Shown here: one piece after another, positions 1 to 7,962 of the stretch
Layout: each line of letters opens with the position of its first letter
Numbering within the stretch: position 1 is the stretch's first letter
Source of the DNA: Deinococcus roseus
Lineage (GTDB): Bacteria; Deinococcota; Deinococci; Deinococcales; Deinococcaceae
Length of the DNA: 64,000 nucleotides
Direction of reading: 5' to 3'
Assembly: GCF_014646895.1 (NCBI RefSeq)
Contig: NZ_BMOD01000008.1
Location: forward strand, 1 to 64,000
Translations under genes and position numbers: made by a program
Notes under the pieces: model-generated
Seen by the model: the letters and a program-made list of their open reading frames with translations, nothing else
The model's database searches: none
What the model was told of the DNA's origin: nothing

Positions 1-1
1 G

Positions 2-346
2 ACCGAATGGGGGATGAGCCCCTTGCTCGGCAAGATTGCCCACCAGGTGGAGAACGAAACCTACCTCGGCGCTTACCAGGACCAGCGCAATTACAGCCAG
101 GAAACCGCTGAAATGATCGACAACGAGATCAAGCGGATCATTGACACACAGTACACCAAAGTGAAGGTCATTCTGGAGGAGTACAAACCAGTGATCCATA
201 CAGTGGTGGAAACCCTGATGGTCCGGGAAACCCTCTCGGGTGAAGAGTTCCGCATCCTCCTCAAAGGTGGTTTGCTGCCTGACCCTGAAGATTCAGATGC
301 GCCCCCTCCGCAGGCCCCAAACCTGAACAAACCTGCAACCAGTTGA
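2..346 (+). CDS. ftsH: FtsH ATP-dependent zinc metalloprotease, C-terminal fragment
   Basis: This is the last 114 codons of a gene that begins before the window; the reading frame is open from base 2. The visible part starts TEWGMSPLLGKIA, the segment following the protease domain in FtsH proteins, and continues through the helical region with YSQETAEMIDNEIKRI and the VETLMVRETLSGEEF stretch. It ends in a proline-rich acidic tail (DSDAPPPQAPNLNKPA). FtsH is a membrane-anchored hexameric AAA+ protease that degrades misassembled membrane proteins and some regulators. The AAA+ and HEXXH parts lie outside the window, so the assignment rests on the C-terminal domain only. A GC-rich hairpin follows 45 bases after the stop. 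Confidence 0.9.
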   Translation, partial: TEWGMSPLLGKIAHQVENETYLGAYQDQRNYSQETAEMIDNEIKRIIDTQYTKVKVILEEYKPVIHTVVETLMVRETLSGEEFRILLKGGLLPDPEDSDAPPPQAPNLNKPATS

Positions 347-390
347 CCTCTTCCCTGCTTCACCCCCCTGCTTCTTGCAAGCTCGAACCT

Positions 391-414
391 GTCCCCCCTG
401 AGTTTCAGGGGGGA
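391..414 (+). terminator. Hairpin after ftsH
   Basis: GTCCCCCCT pairs with AGGGGGGAC around a short GAGTTTC loop, followed by a short T-containing stretch. The preceding bases (cccccctgcttct...gctcgaacctg) resemble the dispersed intergenic repeat found elsewhere in the window, so this terminator may be a degenerate copy of that repeat. Confidence 0.6.
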
Positions 415-435
415 CTTTGCGTTGGCATGGCACAC

Positions 436-461
436 AAAAAATCCTCCCCGATGCGGGGAGG
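436..461 (-). terminator. Rho-independent terminator of the fab-acpP operon
   Basis: On the minus strand CCTCCCCG and CGGGGAGG pair around a three-base loop and are followed by a run of T. It lies 33 bases past the acpP stop and closes the fabHDG-acpP unit. Confidence 0.8.
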
Positions 462-493
462 AAAGGGCACAGCCCGAGGTGGGGCTGAAGGTC

Positions 494-724
494 TTACTTG
501 TTGCCTTCGATGAAGCTCACTGCGTCTTGCACAGTGCGGATCTTTTCGGCATCTTCATCGGCGATGGTCACGCCGAATTTGTCTTCCAGGCCCATGATCA
601 GCTCAACGGTTTCCAGGGAGTCAGCGCCCAGGTCATCCACAAAGCTGGCTTCCAGAACCACTTTGTCTGCATCCACACCGAGTTTATCCACGATCACTTC
701 TTTGACTTGTTCGAACACGCTCAT
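494..724 (-). CDS. acpP: Acyl carrier protein
   Basis: A 76-residue acidic protein that carries growing acyl chains on a 4'-phosphopantetheine arm during fatty acid synthesis. The attachment motif is GADSLETVEL with the modified serine at position 36, as in classical ACPs, and the length is typical. The start is supported by a strong Shine-Dalgarno (GGAGGAAA) on the minus strand just upstream of the ATG. It is the last gene of fabH-fabD-fabG-acpP, separated from fabG by 120 bases that may hold an internal promoter (a TAAACT hexamer lies in the gap), fitting the high level at which ACP is normally made. Confidence 0.97.
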   Translation of the reverse strand: MSVFEQVKEVIVDKLGVDADKVVLEASFVDDLGADSLETVELIMGLEDKFGVTIADEDAEKIRTVQDAVSFIEGNK

Positions 725-844
725 GTTTTCCTCCGTATTTCTTGGCGTAGTTTACACCAAAAGATCTGATTTGCGTTAGACCTCATCAAACTTCAGGGGT
801 CTGACAGGTGAGATTCCAGACCGTCCAGCAAGACGGTTGTGGGC

Positions 845-1579
845 TCAGTGGGAATACATCCCGCCGTTGATTTCCACAATCTGGCCGTTGATGTAACCGG
901 CGTCTTCTGAAGCCAGGAAAGCCACCAGTTTGGCCACCTCTTCGGGCTTGCCAAAGCGGCCTGCGGGGATCTGTTTGAGGTAGTCCTGCTGGACATTTTC
1001 GGGCAGTTTGGCGGTCATGTCAGATTCGATGAAACCGGGGGCCACAGCATTCACGGTGATGCCACGGCCACCGTATTCTTTGGCCACGGCTTTGGTGAGG
1101 CCCACCACTCCGGCTTTGGAAGCCACATAGTTGGCCTGTCCGGGGTTGCCCATCAGACCCACCACACTGGACAGGTTGATGATGCGGCCATGGCGGGCTT
1201 TCATCATGCGTTTGATGGCAGCGCGGGTGGTGTAGAAGGCGGCGCTGAGGTTGGTCTGGATCACATCCTCCCAGTCCTGGTCTTTCATGCGAATCAGGAG
1301 GCCGTCACGGGTGATGCCAGCGTTGTTGACCAGCACATCCAGACCGCCCATGGCGTCTGCCACGGTGTCCACCAGTTTGATGGCGGCTTCTCTGTCCGAG
1401 AGGTCGGCCTGAAAGGTCTGGGCTTCTCCTCCACCATTGCGGATTGCTTCTGCAACGGCTTCTGCAGCCGCCTGGGATCCTGAGTAGTGGACCGCGACTT
1501 TGAAACCTTTGTGGGCCAGTTCCAGGGCAATGGCCTTTCCCAGACCCCGGCTGGAGCCGGTGACGAGTGCAACTTTCAT
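845..1579 (-). CDS. fabG: 3-oxoacyl-ACP reductase FabG
   Basis: A 244-residue short-chain dehydrogenase that reduces 3-oxoacyl-ACP to 3-hydroxyacyl-ACP with NADPH in the elongation cycle. The sequence shows the nucleotide-binding glycine motif TGSSRGLG near residue 7, the NNAG motif near residue 85, and the catalytic set Ser138, Tyr151 and Lys155 (YVASK). The C-terminus GQIVEINGGMYSH is typical of FabG. The start overlaps the fabD stop by four bases, implying translational coupling. A second SDR in this window (19442-20182) lacks fab context and is less likely to be the housekeeping reductase. Confidence 0.95.
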   Translation of the reverse strand: MKVALVTGSSRGLGKAIALELAHKGFKVAVHYSGSQAAAEAVAEAIRNGGGEAQTFQADLSDREAAIKLVDTVADAMGGLDVLVNNAGITRDGLLIRMKDQDWEDVIQTNLSAAFYTTRAAIKRMMKARHGRIINLSSVVGLMGNPGQANYVASKAGVVGLTKAVAKEYGGRGITVNAVAPGFIESDMTAKLPENVQQDYLKQIPAGRFGKPEEVAKLVAFLASEDAGYINGQIVEINGGMYSH

Positions 1580-2493
1580 TGATGTGCCTCCAGGTACTTC
1601 TGAATGTCTTCGGGGGTGTGAATGTTGAAGCTTCTGGCTTCAGGAAGGATGCGTTTGAGCAGGCCGGTCAGCACAGTTCCGCTGCCAAATTCCACAAATT
1701 CAGTGACCCCAAGGTCACGCAACTTGTAGATGCTTTCCACAAAACGCACACTGCCCGTCACCTGTGCAGAGAGCAGGGCGGCCACTTCCGCAGGATTTTG
1801 CACTTCCTGGGCTGTAAAGTTGGCAATCACCGGGAACTGCAACGGCTGGTAAGAGATGTTCTGGAGGTCTGTTTCCAGCTTCTCTCTGGCAGATTGCATC
1901 AGGCTGCAATGGAACGGGGCAGAAACCTTCAGGGGGATCACCTTGAAGCCCTTGCCTTTCAGTTCGGCACTGGCGGCCTGCACAGCGCTGGCCTCTCCAG
2001 AAATCACCGTCTGGGTGGGTGCATTGAAGTTGGCCACTTCCACCACACCGGGGGTGTTTTTGCACACTTCGCTGATGGTGGCGATGTCTTCTCCCATCAC
2101 TGCTGCCATGGCTCCAAGGCCCACTGGAACGGCTTCCTGCATGTAGGTTCCGCGTTTGTGCACCAGCTGGATGGCATCCTTGAGGTCCAGGGTGCCTGCA
2201 GCCACATGGGCAGAAAATTCGCCCAGGGAGTGACCCACAGCATAAGCGGGTTTCAGTCCGGTGGCTTCCTGCCAGGCCCGGTAAGCGGCAATGGAAGCGG
2301 TCACCAGTGCAGGCTGCTGGTTTGCCGTGAGGGTGAGGTCTTCCAGCGGGCCTTCAGCCATCACGTTGGTGATGCCAGGAAGGGCCTGATCTGCCACTTC
2401 AAAAACCTGTGCAGAAACGTTGTAAGCATCCCGAACAGCGGTTCCCATGCCCACAGCATGGCTGTTCTGTCCGGGGAACAGGGCAGCAATCAT
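1576..2493 (-). CDS. fabD: Malonyl-CoA:ACP transacylase
   Basis: A 305-residue acyltransferase that loads malonyl groups from CoA onto ACP. The nucleophile motif is GHSLGEFSAH with Ser89, and the N-terminal MIAALFPGQ signature is intact. The reading frame extends nine codons further upstream, but the ATG at 2493 has an excellent Shine-Dalgarno (GGGGAGGAAAACA on the minus strand) and gives the family-typical N-terminus, so it is chosen here. It overlaps the fabH stop by four bases and the fabG start by four bases, so the three genes are probably translationally coupled. Confidence 0.95.
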   Translation of the reverse strand: MIAALFPGQNSHAVGMGTAVRDAYNVSAQVFEVADQALPGITNVMAEGPLEDLTLTANQQPALVTASIAAYRAWQEATGLKPAYAVGHSLGEFSAHVAAGTLDLKDAIQLVHKRGTYMQEAVPVGLGAMAAVMGEDIATISEVCKNTPGVVEVANFNAPTQTVISGEASAVQAASAELKGKGFKVIPLKVSAPFHCSLMQSAREKLETDLQNISYQPLQFPVIANFTAQEVQNPAEVAALLSAQVTGSVRFVESIYKLRDLGVTEFVEFGSGTVLTGLLKRILPEARSFNIHTPEDIQKYLEAHQ

Positions 2494-3467
2494 TGTTTTC
2501 CTCCCCAGGTGAGCACGCAAGAAGCCCAGGACAATCCTGCACCAAAGGCCACAAACAGCAGGTGGTCTCCGTCTTGCACCCGTCCTTCGTCCAGTGCGCG
2601 TTGCAAAGCCAGCGGAACACTGGCGGCACTGTTGTTGCCGTAATCCTGCACCGTGACCACCACACGTTCAGGGGGCAGTTTCAGGCGTTCCCGTGCCGAA
2701 TCAATGATCCGGGCATTGGCCTGGTGGGGCACGAACAGGCTGATGTTTTCAGGCTTCAGGCCCGCTTTTTCGATGGCTTCCAGGCTGGCACTGTCCATCA
2801 CCCGCACGGCGAATTTGAAGACTTCACGGCCATTCATGTACAGCTTGCGGGTCATTCTGGCTCCGCTGGGCAGGCAATCCGCGAAGGCCTTCATGTGCAG
2901 GTGGTCTGCACCCATGCCGTCTGATCCCAGCACGAAGCTCTTGAAGCCATAACCCTCTTTGACCCCTTCGATGATGGCGGCACCCGCTCCATCTCCGAAC
3001 AGCACAGCAGTGGCCCGGTCATCCCAGTTGATCACCCGGGACAGGGTTTCTGCACCAATGGCCAGCACTTTTTTGCTGGTGCCCGAGGCCACATAAGCCT
3101 GGGCTGCAGAAATGGCATAAAGCCAGCCTGGACAGGCAGCCAGCAGGTCAAAAGCACCAGCTTTGAGGCCAAAGTGGGCCTGCACCAGTGAGGCGGTGGC
3201 GGGAAACATGGCATCCGGGGTGGCCGTGGCCACAATCACCAGATCCACACCATCCAGAACATGATCTCCGTACCGGGCCTTCAGGTTTTCCACGGCGCGG
3301 ATCGCCAGGGTGGAGCAGAATTCCCCCTCTTCTGCAAAGTGTCTTTTCTGGATGCCTGTGCGGGACTGGATCCATTCGTCGCTGGTGTCCAGCCGCTGTT
3401 CCAGGTCAGCGTTGGTGACCACCTTTGTGGGGACGTAGGTGCCAAGTGCGGTAATGCCTGCGTTCAT
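2490..3467 (-). CDS. fabH: 3-oxoacyl-ACP synthase III (KAS III)
   Basis: A 325-residue thiolase-fold enzyme that condenses an acyl-CoA primer with malonyl-ACP to start fatty acid synthesis. The catalytic triad is visible as Cys112 (AACPGW), His248 (PHQAN) and Asn278 (YGNNSAAS), close to the Escherichia coli numbering. Deinococcus makes branched-chain fatty acids, and a branched-chain 2-oxoacid dehydrogenase at 54.6-58.3 kb could supply primers; that link is inference. First gene of the fab operon. The start has no good Shine-Dalgarno; a TATGAT -10 box lies 14 bases upstream, so the 5' leader is probably only a few bases. Confidence 0.95.
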   Translation of the reverse strand: MNAGITALGTYVPTKVVTNADLEQRLDTSDEWIQSRTGIQKRHFAEEGEFCSTLAIRAVENLKARYGDHVLDGVDLVIVATATPDAMFPATASLVQAHFGLKAGAFDLLAACPGWLYAISAAQAYVASGTSKKVLAIGAETLSRVINWDDRATAVLFGDGAGAAIIEGVKEGYGFKSFVLGSDGMGADHLHMKAFADCLPSGARMTRKLYMNGREVFKFAVRVMDSASLEAIEKAGLKPENISLFVPHQANARIIDSARERLKLPPERVVVTVQDYGNNSAASVPLALQRALDEGRVQDGDHLLFVAFGAGLSWASCVLTWGGKQ

Positions 3468-3481
3468 GATGAGAGCACACT

Positions 3482-3504
3482 ATCATAAACTGACCAGCCG
3501 GTCA
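3482..3504 (-). promoter_or_regulatory. fabH promoter with TetR-like operator
   Basis: On the minus strand a TATGAT -10 hexamer (3482-3487) is immediately preceded by the inverted repeat TGACC-N4-GGTCA (3491-3504). The palindrome sits in the spacer/-35 region, where a bound repressor would block RNA polymerase. Several fatty-acid regulators of the TetR family bind GACC/GGTC-type palindromes, so a lipid-responsive repressor is a reasonable inference. No such repressor gene is visible in the window. Confidence 0.5.
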
Positions 3505-3628
3505 ATTTATCTGCAAACATTTCTGCACCCTGTGATGCTTGAGTCACACAAGGAAATTCGATTGATCTATACTGTAGAACGAGCCACAATTTCTTGACAC
3601 TTTCTTCAGGCGATATGGAGGAGAAACC

Positions 3629-5167
3629 ATGAAGCACCGGTTTTTACTGAGCGCAGGACTTGTCTTGGGTCTGGTTTCCTGTCAGATGAGCGGAACCCCA
3701 ACGGACAAGACGCTGCCCACCGTCACCCTGGCCGCCAACAAAACCACCCTCAACATCGGAGAAAACCTGGAGCTCACCGCCACCGCCACCGACAACAAAG
3801 GGGTGGCCAGGGTGGAATTCTACAAAGGTGCAGTCAAAGTCGGCGAAGACACCACCAGCCCTTACACCTACACCGAAAAAACCACAGTGGATGGCAATTT
3901 CACGTACACAGCCAGAGCCATTGACACCTCCAACAACAGCAAAACCAGTGATCCTCCCACAGCCATCACGGTCAATCCAACGCCACCCAGTTCCAGTGGT
4001 TCTGGCTCAGGTGCCATGGCCGTGCTGGAAAAAGACGGAGAAACTTTTGCATTTGTGCCTTCCGCAACAGGCATCATCAAAATTCCGCTGGCCAAAGATG
4101 GCGTGATCAAGACCGGAGTGGCTGCCTCGGTGGTGCGTCCACAGGGCATCAGCAAGACAGACACCTTCAGTGTGGATGCCTGCACGGCAGACTGGGAACA
4201 CTTCAAGGTGGCCTGCGTGAGCTACCTCTCCCCCAATGTCTATGTGATGGATGTGGCCACTGGAGTGGTGGACACCATTGCCACCGGATTGACCGAGCAG
4301 GTGTCCTACAGCGGCGGGAACTGCTACATCTGTGGCATCCTCTATGATCCCAGAGACGATGTGTTCCTGATTTCCACCAAGCCGGGTTATGGCATGCTGG
4401 ACCATCTGGTGACCAAAACCATCAAAACCAACATCCTGGCAGATGTGGCCGAAAACTTCGGATACAACCCCATCACCAACCAGATCTTCTCCCCTCAATA
4501 CCTCACCCAGAGTTCCATTGATCTGGTGGATGTGGCCACCAAAAAAGCCTACAAACTGGATGGCACCCTGGTCCCAGATCTGGATGAGCCAGACCATGGC
4601 GCAGTGGATTACAACACCAACATCGGCATCACCGCCAACGAGTACGACCTGTTCGCCCACCTTGTGGACCTGAACGATGTGCAGCTGAACCAACCCGCAG
4701 CAGGGCAGTTCAAGACCAAAACCTTCACCAAATCCCTGGCCCACAACCAGCAATGCAACTGGCCCCTCACTGACATCAGTGTGGATTCCATCATCCATGT
4801 GGCTTTCTTCAGCGCAGAGTTCTGCAGTGGTTCTGCCCGAGATGCCATGGGCTTTGTGAAAATGCCCACCTCCAAAACAGCACCCCTGGAATTTGGAGAT
4901 TATGCCTTCAGCAGCATTCCCAATCCAGCCGAAGGAGTGACCTGGCTCAATCCCGGTGATCCTCACGGCATTGCCAACTTCACCCTGGCCGCAGGCAGCA
5001 AACACTACGGTCTGCTGATGAACGACAGCAAAACCTACCTGGCCGTGGTGGACCTGGAAAAACTGATGGATGCCCCCAGAGACCCCAACGACATCCATCT
5101 GGTCAAGGCAGATTATGACCTGAAAGCCAATCAGGTGATCTTCTTCTTCCATGTGGCCATGCCCTGA
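3629..5167 (+). CDS. Secreted lipoprotein with Ig-like domain and propeller-like body
   Basis: A 512-residue protein with a lipoprotein signal (lipobox LVSC, Cys18). After the acylated Cys comes one bacterial Ig-like domain (about residues 28-115: TVTLAANKTTLNIGENLELT then VARVEFYKG and FTYTARAIDTSNN). A proline/serine/glycine linker leads to a body of about 380 residues with repeated short beta-strand motifs such as DVATGVVDTIATG and DVATKKAYKLDG, suggesting a beta-propeller. Cysteines are frequent (CTADWEHFKVAC, CYICG, CSGSA), as expected for an exported protein. The ribosome-binding site is ATGGAGGAG before the ATG. Function unknown; binding or scaffolding at the cell envelope is likely. 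It points away from the fab operon and ends at a strong bidirectional terminator. Confidence 0.8.
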   Translation: MKHRFLLSAGLVLGLVSCQMSGTPTDKTLPTVTLAANKTTLNIGENLELTATATDNKGVARVEFYKGAVKVGEDTTSPYTYTEKTTVDGNFTYTARAIDTSNNSKTSDPPTAITVNPTPPSSSGSGSGAMAVLEKDGETFAFVPSATGIIKIPLAKDGVIKTGVAASVVRPQGISKTDTFSVDACTADWEHFKVACVSYLSPNVYVMDVATGVVDTIATGLTEQVSYSGGNCYICGILYDPRDDVFLISTKPGYGMLDHLVTKTIKTNILADVAENFGYNPITNQIFSPQYLTQSSIDLVDVATKKAYKLDGTLVPDLDEPDHGAVDYNTNIGITANEYDLFAHLVDLNDVQLNQPAAGQFKTKTFTKSLAHNQQCNWPLTDISVDSIIHVAFFSAEFCSGSARDAMGFVKMPTSKTAPLEFGDYAFSSIPNPAEGVTWLNPGDPHGIANFTLAAGSKHYGLLMNDSKTYLAVVDLEKLMDAPRDPNDIHLVKADYDLKANQVIFFFHVAMP

Positions 5168-5180
5168 GGATCAAGCCCAA

Positions 5181-5216
5181 CCAAAAAGAACCGCCCAAAT
5201 GGGCGGTTCTTTTTGG
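5181..5216. terminator. Bidirectional terminator between convergent genes
   Basis: Perfect 16-bp stem (CCAAAAAGAACCGCCC with its complement) around an AAAT loop. It carries A-runs on one arm and T-runs on the other, so it can stop transcription from both the lipoprotein gene and the MOSC gene. Confidence 0.9.
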
Positions 5217-5226
5217 TCATGCAGCT

Positions 5227-5859
5227 TTACTGGCGTTTTCCCAGTTCTTTCTGCCAGGCCTCTGACAGGGCAGGTTCCTGCAAGAGCCGTTCAATGCCTG
5301 CAAGATCCTGGCGGTCAACATGCATCACCCGATTGGCTTCAGCAATGGTGATCTGGCCTTTTTCCAGCAAAGTGATGGGCTCACCTGCCTGCACCAGACC
5401 TTCTTCCAGCACCCTAAAATAGAACCCTGTGAACCCACTCCCGGTGACCTGCACCGCCAGATCCCTGATGCCATGCCGCATGGCCAGTTTAAAGCAGGGC
5501 TGTCTGGGCTGGGTCACCTGTACCCTGACCCCTCCAATCTGGTACACATCTCCAATGCACACCACTGACTCCAGAAGGCCTTGTGTGGTGAAATTCTCCC
5601 CAAATGCAGGTACAGGAAGTTCCCGATCCAGGCGGGCATTCCAGAATGGGTAATGCTCTGAGGCATACACGCAGATGGCCTTGTCTGGACCCCCATGGTA
5701 CCGTCTGTCGACCTGCTGGTCGCCCACCAGTCCAGTGAAGGTGAGTTGAAGTTTTTCAGGGGTGGAATGTTTGACGATGGCGCTCTGGACCAGTCCCGAC
5801 TGGTAAGGATGCTCCTGGGCCTGTCCTATGCTGAGGGTCTGCAGAATCATAGGGACCAT
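5227..5859 (-). CDS. MOSC domain protein, YiiM-like
   Basis: About 210 residues. MOSC domains bind sulfur carriers or molybdenum cofactor through one conserved cysteine, seen here in VTQPRQPCFKLAMRHG. The TFTGLVGDQQVDRRYHGGPDK segment and the YGENF-like AFGENFTT are typical of the YiiM branch, which reduces N-hydroxylated compounds together with molybdenum cofactor; the C-terminal helical part is also present. The frame is open to 5901, but that start would lie inside the rpmF terminator. ATG at 5859 or 5850 is therefore more likely. A cofactor gene (moaC) lies 1.6 kb away on the same strand. Confidence 0.8.
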   Translation of the reverse strand: MVPMILQTLSIGQAQEHPYQSGLVQSAIVKHSTPEKLQLTFTGLVGDQQVDRRYHGGPDKAICVYASEHYPFWNARLDRELPVPAFGENFTTQGLLESVVCIGDVYQIGGVRVQVTQPRQPCFKLAMRHGIRDLAVQVTGSGFTGFYFRVLEEGLVQAGEPITLLEKGQITIAEANRVMHVDRQDLAGIERLLQEPALSEAWQKELGKRQ

Positions 5860-5889
5860 TATGCCCGCACCCCACAGCCTGCACATCAG

Positions 5890-5924
5890 CAAAAAAATCA
5901 TCCCCAGGCATTTTCACCTGGGGA
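5890..5924 (-). terminator. Terminator of the yceD-rpmF unit
   Basis: On the minus strand TCCCCAGG pairs with CCTGGGGA around GTGAAAATG, followed by TGATTTTTTT. It lies 20 bases after the rpmF stop. Confidence 0.8.
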
Positions 5925-5943
5925 CTATTCCGTAGAGGTCAAC

Positions 5944-6126
5944 TTAGACGCTCAGGACTTGTTTGCCGTCGTAGTAACCGCACTCGTTGCACACGTGGTG
6001 CTGGAGTTTCTTGGAGTGGCAGTTGGGGCACTCGACCAGGTTGGGGACCACCAGAGCGTGGTGGCTGCGGCGCATGTCGCGTTTGGATTTAGAAGTTTTC
6101 TTCTTGGGTACGGGGTGTTTAGCCAT
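5944..6126 (-). CDS. rpmF: 50S ribosomal protein L32
   Basis: A 60-residue basic protein of the large ribosomal subunit. It begins MAKHPVPKKKTSKSKRDMRR, the classical L32 N-terminus, and has a zinc-binding four-cysteine cluster (CPNC and CNEC). The ATG is preceded by AAGGAGAAACGCTC on the minus strand. In many bacteria rpmF directly follows yceD; here yceD is 1.8 kb upstream on the same strand with three genes between them. Confidence 0.97.
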   Translation of the reverse strand: MAKHPVPKKKTSKSKRDMRRSHHALVVPNLVECPNCHSKKLQHHVCNECGYYDGKQVLSV

Positions 6127-6226
6127 GAGCGTTTCTCCTTGAGACTAGAGCCTTAAAAGGCAGCAAATGAAAGTATAGCAAAAAAATTTTGAAGTGTGTG
6201 AGATTGATGGGTCTGAAGCAGGCACC

Positions 6227-6592
6227 TCACTTCAGGCGAGGCCCTCTGCCCTTCACACCAGCAAACTTGCGTTTTTTGTCTGCCTTCTTGAATTTTTTGC
6301 TGTCTGTGGTCGCACCTTTGCGGGCAGCAGCAGGGGCGGGGGTCATCTCGATCATGAACCAGCGCAGGAAGGGAATGTACACAAGGAGCATCACCAGGGT
6401 CTGGCCCCAGAAGGTGTTCATGTAAGGGACCTTCAGGGCGGCCAGGAACACCACAATCAGGTTGATGACCATGGCAAACAGAAAAGCCTTGACCAGCAGG
6501 CGGATGATCTTGTCCCGATTGATGCCCGGACGGGGGTCTTTGGTGTTGAGCCAGTTCCAGAAAGCCAGTGGTGCGCCCAGAATTTTATCCAT
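6227..6592 (-). CDS. Small membrane protein with basic tail, unknown function
   Basis: A 121-residue protein I cannot name. Two hydrophobic segments are visible (about residues 33-53, LVKAFLFAMVINLIVVFLAAL, and 62-82, FWGQTLVMLLVYIPFLRWFM). The tail after residue 95 is very rich in Lys and Arg (KKFKKADKKRKFAGVKGRG) and probably cytoplasmic, where it could touch nucleic acid or the ribosome. It starts 18 bases after the preceding gene on the minus strand, so it belongs to the yceD-moaC transcription unit. No catalytic motif is seen. Confidence 0.75.
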   Translation of the reverse strand: MDKILGAPLAFWNWLNTKDPRPGINRDKIIRLLVKAFLFAMVINLIVVFLAALKVPYMNTFWGQTLVMLLVYIPFLRWFMIEMTPAPAAARKGATTDSKKFKKADKKRKFAGVKGRGPRLK

Positions 6593-6610
6593 TCAGTTCC
6601 CTCTTCAAGT

Positions 6611-7495
6611 TCATTGTACTGTCCTGGACTGTTCAAGTCTTTCCACAAAAGCCCGGATCTGTCCGTGGTCCACCAGTTCGGGGGTGTCCTGCAGGGTCAG
6701 CACCAGTGAAGGCTTGCGGGTCTTTTTCACCAGGTCCTTGATGAATTTCTGGTGGGCTTCTGATCGCTCAGGAACCAGGAAAACCACGCCCTGAATGAAG
6801 CCCTTGCCATCGAGCAGACTCAAAGCTCCAGCCAGTTCCTGTTCGATGTCGGTGCTGACCTTCACATCGATTCTGGAGGCACGGTCCAGCGCTTCAGAGC
6901 GGTCCAGATCACTGGAAAGCAGGGGAAGCAGACCGTATTCTTTCAGGGCTTCCAGCGCAGGAGCCACATGGATGTCCTGCTGCAGCAGGTAACGGGGGGC
7001 AATGACAGCCACCGTGCGGTAACCTGCAACTTCTGTCACCAGTTCTTTGCGTTTGCTTTTCAACAGGGGTTTGTGGCGTTCCCAGGCCATGCGTGCCCGC
7101 TGGGGGTTGCTGGTCAGTTGCGTGCCCAGGGTCAGGGCAGAGCGCTGGATGTCCTCTTCACCATAAGTGAGCACCTGTTCGGGTCTGGGGAGGCTCAGGC
7201 GGTAATTGGCCACCAGAGGAAATTCAGTGAGCCAGGGGTTGGCATCAATTTTGTCTCCGATGACCTCTGCGGGTCTGGGAACAATGACTGTGGCACCCTG
7301 CATGTGAAAGTCAATCAGGCGACCCACTGCATACTGAACGTGACGGGGTTCGGTGGGCAGGCTTTCCCGGCCCAGGTCCAGCGCTTCCTGCTCGGAGTTG
7401 CGGGCAGAAACCAGTTCAAAATCCAGTTCCCTGAAAAAGGCATTCCAGAAGGCCAGGCTGTCTTTTTGGAAGGTGTCTAACAGTGCTGCTTTCAC
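6611..7495 (-). CDS. DUF2229-like protein (dehydratase-activase related), no cysteine cluster
   Basis: A 294-residue protein resembling the C-terminal module of 2-hydroxyacyl-CoA dehydratase activase-related proteins. Matching features are the opening KDSLAFWNAFFRELDFELV, the ESLPTEPRHVQYAVGRLID segment and the following VIVPRPAEV strand. The cysteines that bind iron-sulfur clusters in typical members are missing, so redox activation is unlikely and the role is unclear. The start overlaps the moaC stop by four bases, indicating coupled translation. The family assignment is by pattern only and could be wrong. Confidence 0.5.
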   Translation of the reverse strand: MKAALLDTFQKDSLAFWNAFFRELDFELVSARNSEQEALDLGRESLPTEPRHVQYAVGRLIDFHMQGATVIVPRPAEVIGDKIDANPWLTEFPLVANYRLSLPRPEQVLTYGEEDIQRSALTLGTQLTSNPQRARMAWERHKPLLKSKRKELVTEVAGYRTVAVIAPRYLLQQDIHVAPALEALKEYGLLPLLSSDLDRSEALDRASRIDVKVSTDIEQELAGALSLLDGKGFIQGVVFLVPERSEAHQKFIKDLVKKTRKPSLVLTLQDTPELVDHGQIRAFVERLEQSRTVQ

Positions 7496-7962
7496 GGTTG
7501 CTCCTCTGCGTGATAATCGCCGCTCTTGCCGCCGGTTTTGGACAGCAGGCGGATGTTCTGGATCTCGATGCCTTTGCTGGCGGCTTTCAGCATGTCGTAG
7601 ACCGTGAGGGCAGCCACACTGACAGCAGTCAGGGCTTCCATTTCCACGCCCGTCTGGCCTTCGGTTTTCACGGTGGCAATCACCCTGAGTCCCTGGGCAT
7701 GCGGTTCAATCTCCACGCCCGCTTTTTTGATGGGGAGGGGATGGCACAACGGAATCAGATCGCTGGTTTTCTTGGCCCCCATGATGCCAGCAAGCTGGGC
7801 GACCATGAGTGGGTCGCCCTTGGGGTTGTTCTGCAAAGCCAGCCTTGCAGGTTCTGGCAGCATGATGATGGCTTCAGCCTGTGCGGTGCGCGTGGTGCTG
7901 GGCTTGTCTGCCACATCCACCATGCGGGGGGCACCCTCTTCAAAGTGGGTCAGTTCACTCAT
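7492..7962 (-). CDS. moaC: Cyclic pyranopterin monophosphate synthase MoaC
   Basis: A 156-residue enzyme of molybdenum cofactor synthesis that converts the GTP-derived intermediate made by MoaA into cyclic pyranopterin monophosphate. The family signatures are intact: MVDVADKPSTTRTA at the N-terminus, the LIPLCHPLPIKKA segment with the essential Cys-His, and GVEMEALTAVSVAALTVYDM ending in the catalytic KA(A)SKG lysine region. Length is typical. It overlaps the end of the yceD frame by eight bases. The fused nitrate reductase at the right end of the window is one possible user of the cofactor. Confidence 0.96.
   Translation of the reverse strand: MSELTHFEEGAPRMVDVADKPSTTRTAQAEAIIMLPEPARLALQNNPKGDPLMVAQLAGIMGAKKTSDLIPLCHPLPIKKAGVEIEPHAQGLRVIATVKTEGQTGVEMEALTAVSVAALTVYDMLKAASKGIEIQNIRLLSKTGGKSGDYHAEEQP

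Noticed and set aside
3539..3573. TTGAGT and TATACT as promoter of the 3629 lipoprotein gene
   Set aside because: Spacing is 23 bases, too long; TATACT alone may still be the -10 box, but no -35 supports it.
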